Assembly: GCA_024235795.1 (NCBI GenBank)
Contig: JACKLR010000001.1
Span: 1,674,001 to 1,738,000 of the forward strand
Source: Burkholderiales bacterium
GTDB lineage: Bacteria > Pseudomonadota > Gammaproteobacteria > Burkholderiales > Nitrosomonadaceae
Reading direction: 5' to 3'
DNA length: 64,000 nucleotides
This document shows positions 52,363 through 60,685 of this stretch, piece after piece; positions within the stretch are counted from its first letter, which is position 1, and the number at the start of each line of letters is the position of its first letter. The position numbers and the translations under genes are program-made. The notes under the pieces are model-generated. The model searched no databases. It worked only from the letters and a program-made list of their open reading frames with translations, and had not been told where the DNA came from.

Positions 52363-54692
52363 GAATTAAAAAATGCGCTGTTTTTTTATTAATCCTGATT
52401 CTGGTACTCAGCGGGTGCGCAATCAATAATAAGACTTTCGGTACCCGCAACAAGGCGTTTGAAGAAGGCCAGCAATTGATTCAAAGCGGTCAATTAGAAT
52501 TAGGGTTGATACGGCTGGAGCAGGCAGCAGAGGAAGAACCTAACAACAAAGAGATACGTGCTGTACTTATGCGCCAACGTGATGCAGTTCTGGGTCAATT
52601 ACTCGCTGATGCAAACAATACACGTTTGTCGGGCGATCTGGATCTGGCTGAAGAAAAATACTATCGAATACTGGATTTGTTTCCCCGCAACGAAAGAGCG
52701 CAGACCGGTTTGGATGAGATCAATCGTAATCGTCAACATATCGCTTCGGTCGAATACGCGCAGCAATTGCTGGCGCTAGACGATCTGGATGGCGCGGAAA
52801 ATGCTGTCAGAGCAGTATTGCAGGAAAATTCAATGCAGCCACAGGCCAGGGAGTTTCTCAAAACGCTGAATAAACGCATTGCACGTGCGGAGAGTATGGA
52901 TTTAACGCTGGAAACGGCATTCAAAAAACCATTGTCAATGGAATTTAAAGACACCGAGCTTAAATCGGTTTTTGAAATCATGTCGCGTACGGCAGGGGTC
53001 AATTTTGTGTTTGACAAAGACGTCCGGCAAGACACCAAAGTATCGGTGTTTGTTCGCGACAATACCGTCGAGGACATACTGAAGCTACTGCTGATGACTA
53101 ACCAACTGGCGTATACCCGGTTAAACGACAATTCCTTAATGATTTATCCAAACACACCGGCTAAACAGAAAGAATATCAGGAACTGGTGGTGCGCAGTTT
53201 TCCTGTTGCTTATGGGGATGTGAAACAAATGGTCGCCATGGTAAGAGGATTGGTCAAAGCCAAGGATATTTATGTCAATGAGCAGCTTAACCTGTTTATT
53301 ATGCGCGACACGCTGGAAGCGATTCGTATGGTTGAAAAATTGGTGTCGCTTAACGATCTGCCAGAACCAGAAGTCATGTTGGAGGTTATGATTTTAACTG
53401 TCAATCGTGAAAATAACTTTTTGCTAGGTCCAAGGTTTCCTCAAAGTACTACTTTTAGCTTTGTTCCGGGCGTGGGACCGGCGGGAATAGAAGGAAATGC
53501 GGCAGCAGGAATAGTAAAGTTAAGCGAAATTAATAGATCAGGATTTCCAAATCTCAGAAATTTTACGATAGCCAATCAAGTTGTAGTGGATTTTATGCAT
53601 AATTTATCGATGGGTGATGTGCTTGCAAATCCGCGTGTGCGTGTGAAAAACCGTGAAGCAGCGAAATTTCATATCGGAACTAGGCAACCAATTTTTTCGG
53701 CTAGTGTTGCTGGTGGTGGGATTAGTAATGTCGTAACTTCAACGCCGACGTTTATTGATGTGGGTACTAAACTGGATATCGAGCCTATTATAGGCCTCAG
53801 TAACGAAGTATCGATGAAAGTCCAGCTGGAAGTCAGTTCAATTGTTGGCGAAGTGGAGGGGCCGGCTTCAGCCGGTGGTACAGGCCCCAAAGCCCCTATA
53901 ATTACGACCACTAACGCGGAAACACTATTGACACTGAAAGACGGTGAAACGGAGGTGCTCGCCGGCTTGCTTGAAGATAATGAAAGTAGAAGCGTTAGTG
54001 GACTGGCTGGCTTGATCAACATTCCGGGACTTGATCGGTTGACTTCAGGGCAGAAAGTTGACCGCATAAAGCGCGAAGTTATCCTGTTGATTACCCCACG
54101 CATCATCCGCAATATTTCTCAACAGACCAACCTGGAAAGCGAATTTCATTTTGGCACCTCCAATGAACCCGGCAAATTGCCGGTCAGGATACGCAAGACA
54201 TCAGCCGGGGCACTTGCCATGGCGCCGGTAGGTGCTGGCGGTAGAGGAGGTGCGTCACTATTGAGCAGGGGAGCACAGGCACTTTCTGCTGACAGATCAG
54301 AGATTTCACCCAATCCTTTTGCCCAACAGGCTGCAGCTAACGGTGAACCAACATTGTCGATTCAGGCTCCAAGTAATATTACGTTTGACAAAGAATTTGC
54401 TGTACGCGTCAGAATGGTCGGTGCCAGAGCTTCGGTTTCTGGTGAAGCGCAAGTAAGCTACGATACAGGTATGCTCGAGTTACTCAACAGTGATGAAAAC
54501 AGCGGCACACATACCGTAAAATTTGGTAAGGACGAACCAACCGGAATGGCTGCGCAATTACGGTTTAAGGTAATTACACCTAACGCAGGAGAAACCGAAA
54601 TCAGCGTTCAATCTGCAACCGGTGAAGATAAGGAAAGCGGTGAATCGGTCGAAATTGCTTTGCCTACGCCGGCGACTGTTAAAATTCAGTAA
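52359..54692 (+). CDS. gspD: Secretin lipoprotein (GspD/PilQ-like) with N-terminal TPR region and C-terminal cohesin-like domain
   Basis: 777 residues. A lipobox LSGC ends at Cys20, so the protein is a lipoprotein. Residues ~30-170 look like TPR repeats (GQLELGLIRLEQAAEEEPNN). Next come an STN/N0-type domain (ELKSVFEIMSRTAGVNFVFD), an N1-like domain, and the secretin core (VLANPRVRVKNREAAKFHIG, ETEVLAGLLEDNE, REVILLITPRII). Residues ~664-777 (PTLSIQAPSNITFDKEFAV to the end) resemble a cohesin fold. It forms the outer-membrane pore. Confidence 0.88.
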   Translation: MRIKKCAVFLLILILVLSGCAINNKTFGTRNKAFEEGQQLIQSGQLELGLIRLEQAAEEEPNNKEIRAVLMRQRDAVLGQLLADANNTRLSGDLDLAEEKYYRILDLFPRNERAQTGLDEINRNRQHIASVEYAQQLLALDDLDGAENAVRAVLQENSMQPQAREFLKTLNKRIARAESMDLTLETAFKKPLSMEFKDTELKSVFEIMSRTAGVNFVFDKDVRQDTKVSVFVRDNTVEDILKLLLMTNQLAYTRLNDNSLMIYPNTPAKQKEYQELVVRSFPVAYGDVKQMVAMVRGLVKAKDIYVNEQLNLFIMRDTLEAIRMVEKLVSLNDLPEPEVMLEVMILTVNRENNFLLGPRFPQSTTFSFVPGVGPAGIEGNAAAGIVKLSEINRSGFPNLRNFTIANQVVVDFMHNLSMGDVLANPRVRVKNREAAKFHIGTRQPIFSASVAGGGISNVVTSTPTFIDVGTKLDIEPIIGLSNEVSMKVQLEVSSIVGEVEGPASAGGTGPKAPIITTTNAETLLTLKDGETEVLAGLLEDNESRSVSGLAGLINIPGLDRLTSGQKVDRIKREVILLITPRIIRNISQQTNLESEFHFGTSNEPGKLPVRIRKTSAGALAMAPVGAGGRGGASLLSRGAQALSADRSEISPNPFAQQAAANGEPTLSIQAPSNITFDKEFAVRVRMVGARASVSGEAQVSYDTGMLELLNSDENSGTHTVKFGKDEPTGMAAQLRFKVITPNAGETEISVQSATGEDKESGESVEIALPTPATVKIQ

Positions 54693-54705
54693 TATATTGA
54701 GCAAC

Positions 54706-55215
54706 ATGAAGGTTTTCAATTTCTCATCCCGTCATCTAGGTTTCACGCTTATTGAGTTAATGATTGTGGTAGCCATTATGGCCGTGCTGGCCACTGCAGC
54801 CATGCCATTGCGCGAACTGGCCGTAAAACGCGAGAAAGAGCAGGAATTGCGCATCGCATTGCGCCAGATACGAAATGCCATCGATGCCTATAAACAAGCG
54901 GTGGATGACGGCCATGTCGAAAAAAAGGCAGATGAATCAGGATACCCCCCGACACTGGAAGATCTGGTCATCGGCGTTCCCGATATAAAGAGCGCTGAGC
55001 CAAAAAATATTTATTTTTTACGACGATTACCGCGTGATCCAATGTTCGAAGATCTGGATGTGGCGGGAATTGAAGAAACGCCTGCCGCCGATATGTGGGG
55101 AAAACGCAGTTACGAAAGTTCAGCAGAAAACCCACGGGAAGGTGATGATGTTTTTGATGTCTATTCCCGCTCTGAAGCGATTGGTACAAACGGTGTTGAA
55201 TACTATAAGTGGTGA
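54706..55215 (+). CDS. Type II secretion-like pseudopilin
   Basis: 169 residues from the ATG at 54706; the open frame begins earlier inside the secretin gene, but only this start gives a normal short leader. The prepilin motif is G12 followed by FTLIELMIVVAIMAVLATAAMP with Glu at +5. The soluble part contains KREKEQELRIALRQIRNAID and RLPRDPMF, and ADMWGKRSYES, as in minor GspG-like pseudopilins. It lies 13 bases after the secretin. Confidence 0.88.
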   Translation: MKVFNFSSRHLGFTLIELMIVVAIMAVLATAAMPLRELAVKREKEQELRIALRQIRNAIDAYKQAVDDGHVEKKADESGYPPTLEDLVIGVPDIKSAEPKNIYFLRRLPRDPMFEDLDVAGIEETPAADMWGKRSYESSAENPREGDDVFDVYSRSEAIGTNGVEYYKW

Positions 55216-55218
55216 CCA

Positions 55219-55620
55219 ATGAATCTGCTGCATTTGATAACTAGAAGACGCTATCAAACCGGATTTACATTAATCGAATTACTGGTAGTCATGGCCATAA
55301 TCGCCACTTTACTGAGCATTGTCGCGCCGCGCTATTTTGATTCAATTGAGAAAGCCAAAGAGGCTGTCCTGCGTCAAGATCTCAAAATCATGCGCGATGC
55401 CATTGATCAGTTTTATGCCGATTTTGGCAAATATCCGCTTGATTTAGAAGAACTGGTGGATAGACGATATCTACGCAGCATTCCAATTGATCCGATGACA
55501 GAGAGCAATACAACCTGGTTAGTGATGCCTTCACCGAATGAAGACGAAGATGGCGTCTATGATGTGCACAGCGGTCATACCGGCAAGGCATTGGATGGCA
55601 CGTTTTATGAAGAGTGGTAG
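55219..55620 (+). CDS. Type II secretion-like pseudopilin (GspG-like)
   Basis: 133 residues with leader ending at G15 and FTLIELLVVMAIIATLLSIVAP, Glu at +5. The C-terminal part (QDLKIMRDAIDQFYADFGKYP, IPIDPMTESN, DGVYDVHSG) resembles GspG but lacks its clear calcium loop. It starts 3 bases after the previous pseudopilin stop, so the two are probably cotranslated and may derive from duplication. Confidence 0.88.
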   Translation: MNLLHLITRRRYQTGFTLIELLVVMAIIATLLSIVAPRYFDSIEKAKEAVLRQDLKIMRDAIDQFYADFGKYPLDLEELVDRRYLRSIPIDPMTESNTTWLVMPSPNEDEDGVYDVHSGHTGKALDGTFYEEW

Positions 55621-55626
55621 TAAAGC

Positions 55627-56352
55627 ATGAAAGAAGTACAAAACGGTTTTGTTTATCTCTGGGCTTTGTTTGCCGTGACGGTCGCTGGCGTTATGATGGC
55701 CGCAACGGGACAGGTATGGCAGACAAAGTTGCAACGGGAAAAAGAACAGGAACTACTTTTTATTGGCGACCAGTACAGAAAAGCGATTATGTCTTACTAC
55801 AATAATCAATTGACAGGTATCAGACAATATCCGGAATCGCTAGAACAATTACTGGAGGATAAACGCGGACCAGTCCCAATCAAACATTTGAGAAAAATTT
55901 TTATTGACCCGATGACCCTGACAGATGATTGGGGACTTGTTGAGGAAGAGGATATACCGCAACAACAGGCGCAAGGGCAAAACAACACTCCGGGAAATAG
56001 CAGTACTATAGGCAGCAGTCTTTCAAATACGCGCAAGGGAATTATTGGCGTATATAGTCTTTCGAATAAAAAACCCGTAAAAAAAGATAATTTTCCGGAA
56101 CATTTTGCCAAATTCTCAGAAGCTAAAACATACCAGGAATGGAAATTTGTTCATACCGAGCAAACCGGCAGTGGCACTAACGCTTCGCGACAAACACAGC
56201 AAGGTGCATCAGGGGCAGGAACATCACCATTCGGAACGCCTGGCGGTGCATCAAGTCCAGGTCAAGGTCTCCAGGGTGGCACATCCGCGCCGTCGTCACC
56301 GCTGGCTCCCCCTGCCTCAGGACAAGCAGGTCAGAATCCATTTGCACGATAA
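55627..56352 (+). CDS. Atypical pseudopilin with Gly/Ser/Gln-rich tail
   Basis: 241 residues. The N-terminus is a pilin-like helix (NGFVYLWALFAVTVAGVMMAAT) after Gly7, but the +5 residue is Trp, not Glu. The next part (KLQREKEQELLFIGDQYRKAI, HLRKIFIDPMTLTDDWG) is related to the two pseudopilins before it. The last ~60 residues are low-complexity Gly, Ser, Thr, Gln and Pro. Lack of Glu5 is seen in tip pseudopilins such as GspK, so this may be a tip or initiating subunit. Confidence 0.78.
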   Translation: MKEVQNGFVYLWALFAVTVAGVMMAATGQVWQTKLQREKEQELLFIGDQYRKAIMSYYNNQLTGIRQYPESLEQLLEDKRGPVPIKHLRKIFIDPMTLTDDWGLVEEEDIPQQQAQGQNNTPGNSSTIGSSLSNTRKGIIGVYSLSNKKPVKKDNFPEHFAKFSEAKTYQEWKFVHTEQTGSGTNASRQTQQGASGAGTSPFGTPGGASSPGQGLQGGTSAPSSPLAPPASGQAGQNPFAR

Positions 56353-56418
56353 TCCGAATTTTTTAGATAAATTGAATTGTGCTAACGCAATGACCGGTAA
56401 AATCAGTTTTTTGGGTTA

Positions 56419-57804
56419 ATGGACTTCCTGCCAATTTTCTTGAATGTAAAAAATCGGGGCTGTCTGGTAGTCGGGGGAGGATCAGTCGCCGCACGCAAAG
56501 TCTCTCTGCTACTTAAGGCGGGCGCTAATGTCCATGTTGTATCCCCAACGCTGAATCAGGAATTAACAGCCTTATTGCAACAAAATACATTATTGCATTA
56601 TGCGCAGGTATTCTCACCAAAACACCTAGAGAACTGCACGCTGGTCATTGCGGCAACCGATGACCCTGAAGTAAACCGTAAAGTATCCGAATCTGCCAAA
56701 GCCAGAAATATTCCGGTCAATGTAGTAGATAATCCGGAATTATGCACTTTTATTATGCCAGCGATTGTTGATCGTTCACCGCTGGTGATCGCCATTTCAA
56801 GTGGCGGACAGTCGCCAGTACTTACCAGAATACTGCGCGCCCGTTTGGAAGCCCTGATTCCGAATGCTTATGCTCGCCTTGCATTCTATGCTGCAGAATT
56901 TCGCCAGCAAGTCAAACACCATTTCTTACATCAGAAAAATAGACGTATTTTTTGGGAAAAGGCTTTACAGGGTAAATTTTCTGAAATGGTATTGGCTGGT
57001 AAGGACAAAACAGCACAAGTATATTTACAGCAGTTACTGGAAAATGAAAAAGATGACGTACCTAAAGGCGAAGTTTATTTGGTTGGCGCAGGGCCTGGTA
57101 ATCCTGATTTGCTGACTTTCCGTGCCATGCAGCTGATGCAACAAGCGGATGTCGTGGTCTATGATCGGCTTGTATCTCCAGAAATTCTGGACATGGTGCG
57201 ACGTGATGCAACGCGTATTTACGCTGGGAAGGAGCGTAGCCGTCACACTTTGTCACAAGAATCCATTAATCAATTATTGGTGCGTTTGACCAAAGAAGGG
57301 AAGCGCGTTCTCAGACTCAAGGGTGGCGATCCTTTTATTTTTGGCCGCGGTGGCGAGGAAATTGAAACACTGACAAAATATCAAATTCCGTTCCAGGTTG
57401 TTCCTGGCATTACAGCCGCATCCGGCGTGGCAGCTTATGCTGGCATACCGCTTACTCATCGTGACTATGCGCAATCTTGCATTTTTGTCACCGGTCACCT
57501 GAGAAACAACACGATTGATCTGGACTGGGTTTCTCTAGCCCGACCGAATCAGACAATAGTAATTTACATGGGGCTACTCGGTTTGCCGGTTCTCTGCAAG
57601 CAATTGATTGCACATGGCCTGCCTTCCGTCACACCTGCCGCTATCATTCAACATGGGACCACTCAAACTCAAAAAATAGTAACCGGCTCACTGGAAACTT
57701 TACCAGACCATACCGTTGCCGCACGGCTTGTTGCACCGACCCTCATTATTGTTGGAGATGTTGTCCGATTACACAAGAAACTGGCCTGGTTCGAGTCGAA
57801 TTGA
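56419..57804 (+). CDS. cysG: Siroheme synthase CysG (trifunctional)
   Basis: 461 residues, full length. The N-terminal half is precorrin-2 dehydrogenase/ferrochelatase (CLVVGGGSVAARKVSLLLKAGA, NVVDNPELCTFIMPAIVDRS). The C-terminal half is uroporphyrinogen-III methyltransferase (VYLVGAGPGNPDLLTFRAM, VVYDRLVS, RLKGGDPFIFGRGGEE, PGITAASGVAAYAGIPLTHR). It makes siroheme for sulfite or nitrite reductase. It follows the secretion operon by 66 bases on the same strand, without a functional link. Confidence 0.97.
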   Translation: MDFLPIFLNVKNRGCLVVGGGSVAARKVSLLLKAGANVHVVSPTLNQELTALLQQNTLLHYAQVFSPKHLENCTLVIAATDDPEVNRKVSESAKARNIPVNVVDNPELCTFIMPAIVDRSPLVIAISSGGQSPVLTRILRARLEALIPNAYARLAFYAAEFRQQVKHHFLHQKNRRIFWEKALQGKFSEMVLAGKDKTAQVYLQQLLENEKDDVPKGEVYLVGAGPGNPDLLTFRAMQLMQQADVVVYDRLVSPEILDMVRRDATRIYAGKERSRHTLSQESINQLLVRLTKEGKRVLRLKGGDPFIFGRGGEEIETLTKYQIPFQVVPGITAASGVAAYAGIPLTHRDYAQSCIFVTGHLRNNTIDLDWVSLARPNQTIVIYMGLLGLPVLCKQLIAHGLPSVTPAAIIQHGTTQTQKIVTGSLETLPDHTVAARLVAPTLIIVGDVVRLHKKLAWFESN

Positions 57805-57995
57805 ATGACATTTGGTTTATAAGGAGGATGGCGACACTAAACTACCTTGTTTGTGTGAATGCTTTTAGTTTTTTCCCTTGCCCACGCAATACACTTGTGG
57901 TTCGTACAATAAGTGGAATCTGTTTTTATCCCTATACTAAAAGCCAACCTACCGAAATAAAGTGGAAATTACTACTCTCAACAATTACTAAGGCT

Positions 57996-59243
57996 CTAGC
58001 CATGCGACCGTACAACCATGCAGTCCATTCCTTTACGTGATAGGTTTTGGCAGGCAGAGTGTGCTTGGTTTTTCTGCAAACCTATCAGACGCGCCCTATA
58101 CAATGTACGGTTGCTGATTTCCACTTCAACTACCGCAACTTCGCCCGAAACCCAGCGTGTAGCCGCCTGGGCTTGCGCCTGGGCGCGATCATGTTCGTAA
58201 TATGAGCCTATTTGAACCGCCCAATCGTCGGTATTTGATAAAACCGAATTATTCGGCACAGCATTACCAGCAGATAGTTCGCCTCGAAGAATCGCAGCCG
58301 GATCAACTTTGTTATCCAAAAGAATGGCTGGCTTAACGGTGGGAACAGGCGCTTCAATCGCTATCCCTCTCAAACTGATACTTTTAGCACCTTTATTATC
58401 CCTCAAATCAGCCAATTGAATTGCAGCGACTTTTTTAAAGCTTCGATCTAATAACTGCGCCATATGCTGATCACGGGAAGCAGCAGTTTTTCCACCCATC
58501 ACTACCGCGATCACTCTTTGATTACCGCGTTTTGCAGAAGTTGCCACATTAAACCCTGAAGCACGAATAAAACCCGTTTTTAATCCATCTACCCCAATGG
58601 TATTACGAATCATGCGATTGTGGCTGTTATATGTGACGCCCTTGTAACGGAACGATTGTGTTGAAAAATAATGATAATTCTTGGGAAAATCTTCCATAAG
58701 CCGAACTGACAATGTCACCATGTCCCGCGCTGTAGTTTTTTGCTCACCATTAGGCAGTCCTGAAGCATTGCGAAAAGTTGTTGCACGCATTCCTAATAAA
58801 CGCGCCTTATTAGTCATCATTCGAGCAAAATTAGTTTCGCTATTTCCAAGTGCCTCGGCAACTACTGTGGCCACGTCATTCGCTGAACGCACTATCAACG
58901 CAGGAATCGCATCACGGACACTAAGCCTATCACCCGCTCGCAATCCAATATTAGTTTGCGGCATGGACGCAGCGTGCGCTGATACCGGCATCAAAGAATC
59001 ATGCGTCAATTTACCTTGTTCCATTGCTTCAAACAGCATATAAAGCGTCATCATTTTGGTTAGAGAGGCGGGATAACGACTTGCGTCTGCGCTTGATTCA
59101 TGTAGCACCTTGCCTGTATCCGCGTTGATTACAATTGAGGCATAGCGAGGGTTTGCATGCAACTGGCTTGTCAGAATCATCAAAGGCAGGATAACTAAGC
59201 CAAGAAGAAATCCTTTATTTCCTTTTAGTTTGAACTCAAACAT
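57996..59243 (-). CDS. D-alanyl-D-alanine carboxypeptidase (PBP5/6-like) with C-terminal SPOR domain
   Basis: 415 residues with an N-terminal signal region (residues ~12-30). Penicillin-binding motifs: SLTK (SxxK) near residue 60, SAN in RSANDVATVV and KTG in VDGLKTGFIRASG. Residues ~340-415 (WAVQIGSYYEHDRAQAQAQA, then VEISNRTLYRARLIGL) form a SPOR domain that binds denuded septal peptidoglycan, in place of the usual PBP5 C-terminal beta domain and amphipathic anchor. It trims pentapeptides in the periplasm, probably at the division site. Confidence 0.92.
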   Translation of the reverse strand: MFEFKLKGNKGFLLGLVILPLMILTSQLHANPRYASIVINADTGKVLHESSADASRYPASLTKMMTLYMLFEAMEQGKLTHDSLMPVSAHAASMPQTNIGLRAGDRLSVRDAIPALIVRSANDVATVVAEALGNSETNFARMMTNKARLLGMRATTFRNASGLPNGEQKTTARDMVTLSVRLMEDFPKNYHYFSTQSFRYKGVTYNSHNRMIRNTIGVDGLKTGFIRASGFNVATSAKRGNQRVIAVVMGGKTAASRDQHMAQLLDRSFKKVAAIQLADLRDNKGAKSISLRGIAIEAPVPTVKPAILLDNKVDPAAILRGELSAGNAVPNNSVLSNTDDWAVQIGSYYEHDRAQAQAQAATRWVSGEVAVVEVEISNRTLYRARLIGLQKNQAHSACQNLSRKGMDCMVVRSHG

Positions 59244-59587
59244 TGAATCAACCCTCTCTAAAATATAGATGTGCTACATATTTCAATCCACGTTAAAAGT
59301 ATTAATTTATGCAAAGCATGCTTCACTCTATTAATACGTGAATATTCTTTCAGGAAAACATATTACTTCTATACGCTTATTTTCAACCTGTTATCAATAT
59401 ATAGCGCCCACCGCTGAATATAATTCTTTAATTCACACTAAAATATTTTAATTGTTGGGGCCACATCACATTTCTCTAAAAAACCATTAATAATAATGCC
59501 TTTTCCTGATTTACAAACAGAATACAATGTTAAATTTTTTTTTAAGTTTGCACTATAAAACAATGATTATAAACTAAACAAATATTT
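59244..59587. other. Gene-free stretch of about 344 bases
   Basis: AT-rich region between two leftward genes. An imperfect inverted repeat spans 59289-59340 (CACG ... TATTAAT facing ATTAATACGTG) and encloses AAGCATGCTT, a 10-bp palindrome. It could end the upstream transcript or bind a regulator; there is no clean T run. Nothing else stands out. Confidence 0.4.
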
Positions 59588-60685
59588 TTACAAATCTAAA
59601 GATTGCACATAACCTGTCAACTCAAGATAGCCCTGTCCCACTTTTTGCTCACCCCGGAAAACGGTTACGGCACCCTCCCAGTACACAGCGCCTGTTGAGC
59701 TGCGCGAATCCAGCTCCTGATCATCAAATAATGGTTTCAATTGCCATTCGAAATCACCCGTACGAACACGCATTTCTACGGGGTAAGTGGCTTTTGTATG
59801 CGGAGATTCCCAAGTACGTTCCGGTATAAATTCGACTTGATCCGGATTAAACTGTATGGCATTTGCTGTTGAATCACGAAATGTACCGTAAGCCCAAAGC
59901 TTTTCACCATCCTTCCCACGTATCTGAAAAGCCATTAACGCGGATCCATCGTCCAGATTCACACTTAACCAGTCCCATCCGTCTGCGCGAGGATCCAGAA
60001 TCTCAGATGACCATTCGTGATCAAGCCAGGCATGACCCCTCACTGCAAGAGACTCCCCCTGATACGCAACCCTGCCGGATACACTTAAATGCGGCTCGCT
60101 ATAGTAATAGCTGGCTTGCGCTAAATTTGGTCCCTTACGGGAAAACCCCCGCTCCCCCTGAAGCATGATTTTCTGTGTCGGAATAAGCGATAATTGAAAA
60201 CCAAACTTATCTGCATGTATTTCTGTTACATAGTGCCCTTCCTTGTCTCTCGCAAAGTACCAATCATCCAGTTTTACATCTGTTTCTCCCTCTCGGGCAT
60301 AAGCCAAACCAAATCCCTCGCGCGCTGCTTTTTCATCATAAATGAGCCGCCCCCTGGCTGGATCTGATAAAGCCGCGTGCGCAATAATCAATTGCTTAGG
60401 CGCAAAACGACTGGGATTATCTGGATTATGACCAGTTGCGGAACGAAAAAAAGTCACCTGAAAACCAAGTGTCTTGTTGTCAGGTGTTTCTAACCAGCCG
60501 GTAACATACCACCACTCGATACGGAAATCAGGATGAGCACCATAGTCTTGCGGAAATACGAACTCATAATCAGGAACAACCGGTGTAAAACGCTGATCAT
60601 CCGCGAATAATAATGAATGAAAAATCGCCAACCAAACCATCAATACGGCTATAAAAGCATTGTTTCTGTAACTGTTATTTTGCAT
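59588..60685 (-). CDS. AttH/CrtC-like lipocalin-fold protein of an ABC operon
   Basis: 365 residues with an N-terminal signal peptide (residues ~10-28). Motifs PQDYGAHPDFRIEWWYVTGWL and GHAWLDHEWSSEIL, and WDWLSVNLDDGSALMAFQIRG are those of the AttH / carotenoid 1,2-hydratase-like family. It starts one base into the stop of the permease gene (TAATG). Such proteins accompany FtsX-type ABC exporters and are thought to bind a hydrophobic ligand in the periplasm; true CrtC activity is unlikely without carotenoid genes. Confidence 0.85.
   Translation of the reverse strand: MQNNSYRNNAFIAVLMVWLAIFHSLLFADDQRFTPVVPDYEFVFPQDYGAHPDFRIEWWYVTGWLETPDNKTLGFQVTFFRSATGHNPDNPSRFAPKQLIIAHAALSDPARGRLIYDEKAAREGFGLAYAREGETDVKLDDWYFARDKEGHYVTEIHADKFGFQLSLIPTQKIMLQGERGFSRKGPNLAQASYYYSEPHLSVSGRVAYQGESLAVRGHAWLDHEWSSEILDPRADGWDWLSVNLDDGSALMAFQIRGKDGEKLWAYGTFRDSTANAIQFNPDQVEFIPERTWESPHTKATYPVEMRVRTGDFEWQLKPLFDDQELDSRSSTGAVYWEGAVTVFRGEQKVGQGYLELTGYVQSLDL

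Noticed and set aside
57801..58040. 79-codon plus-strand frame after cysG
   Set aside because: Runs into the 3' end of the carboxypeptidase gene on the other strand; no convincing start or family.
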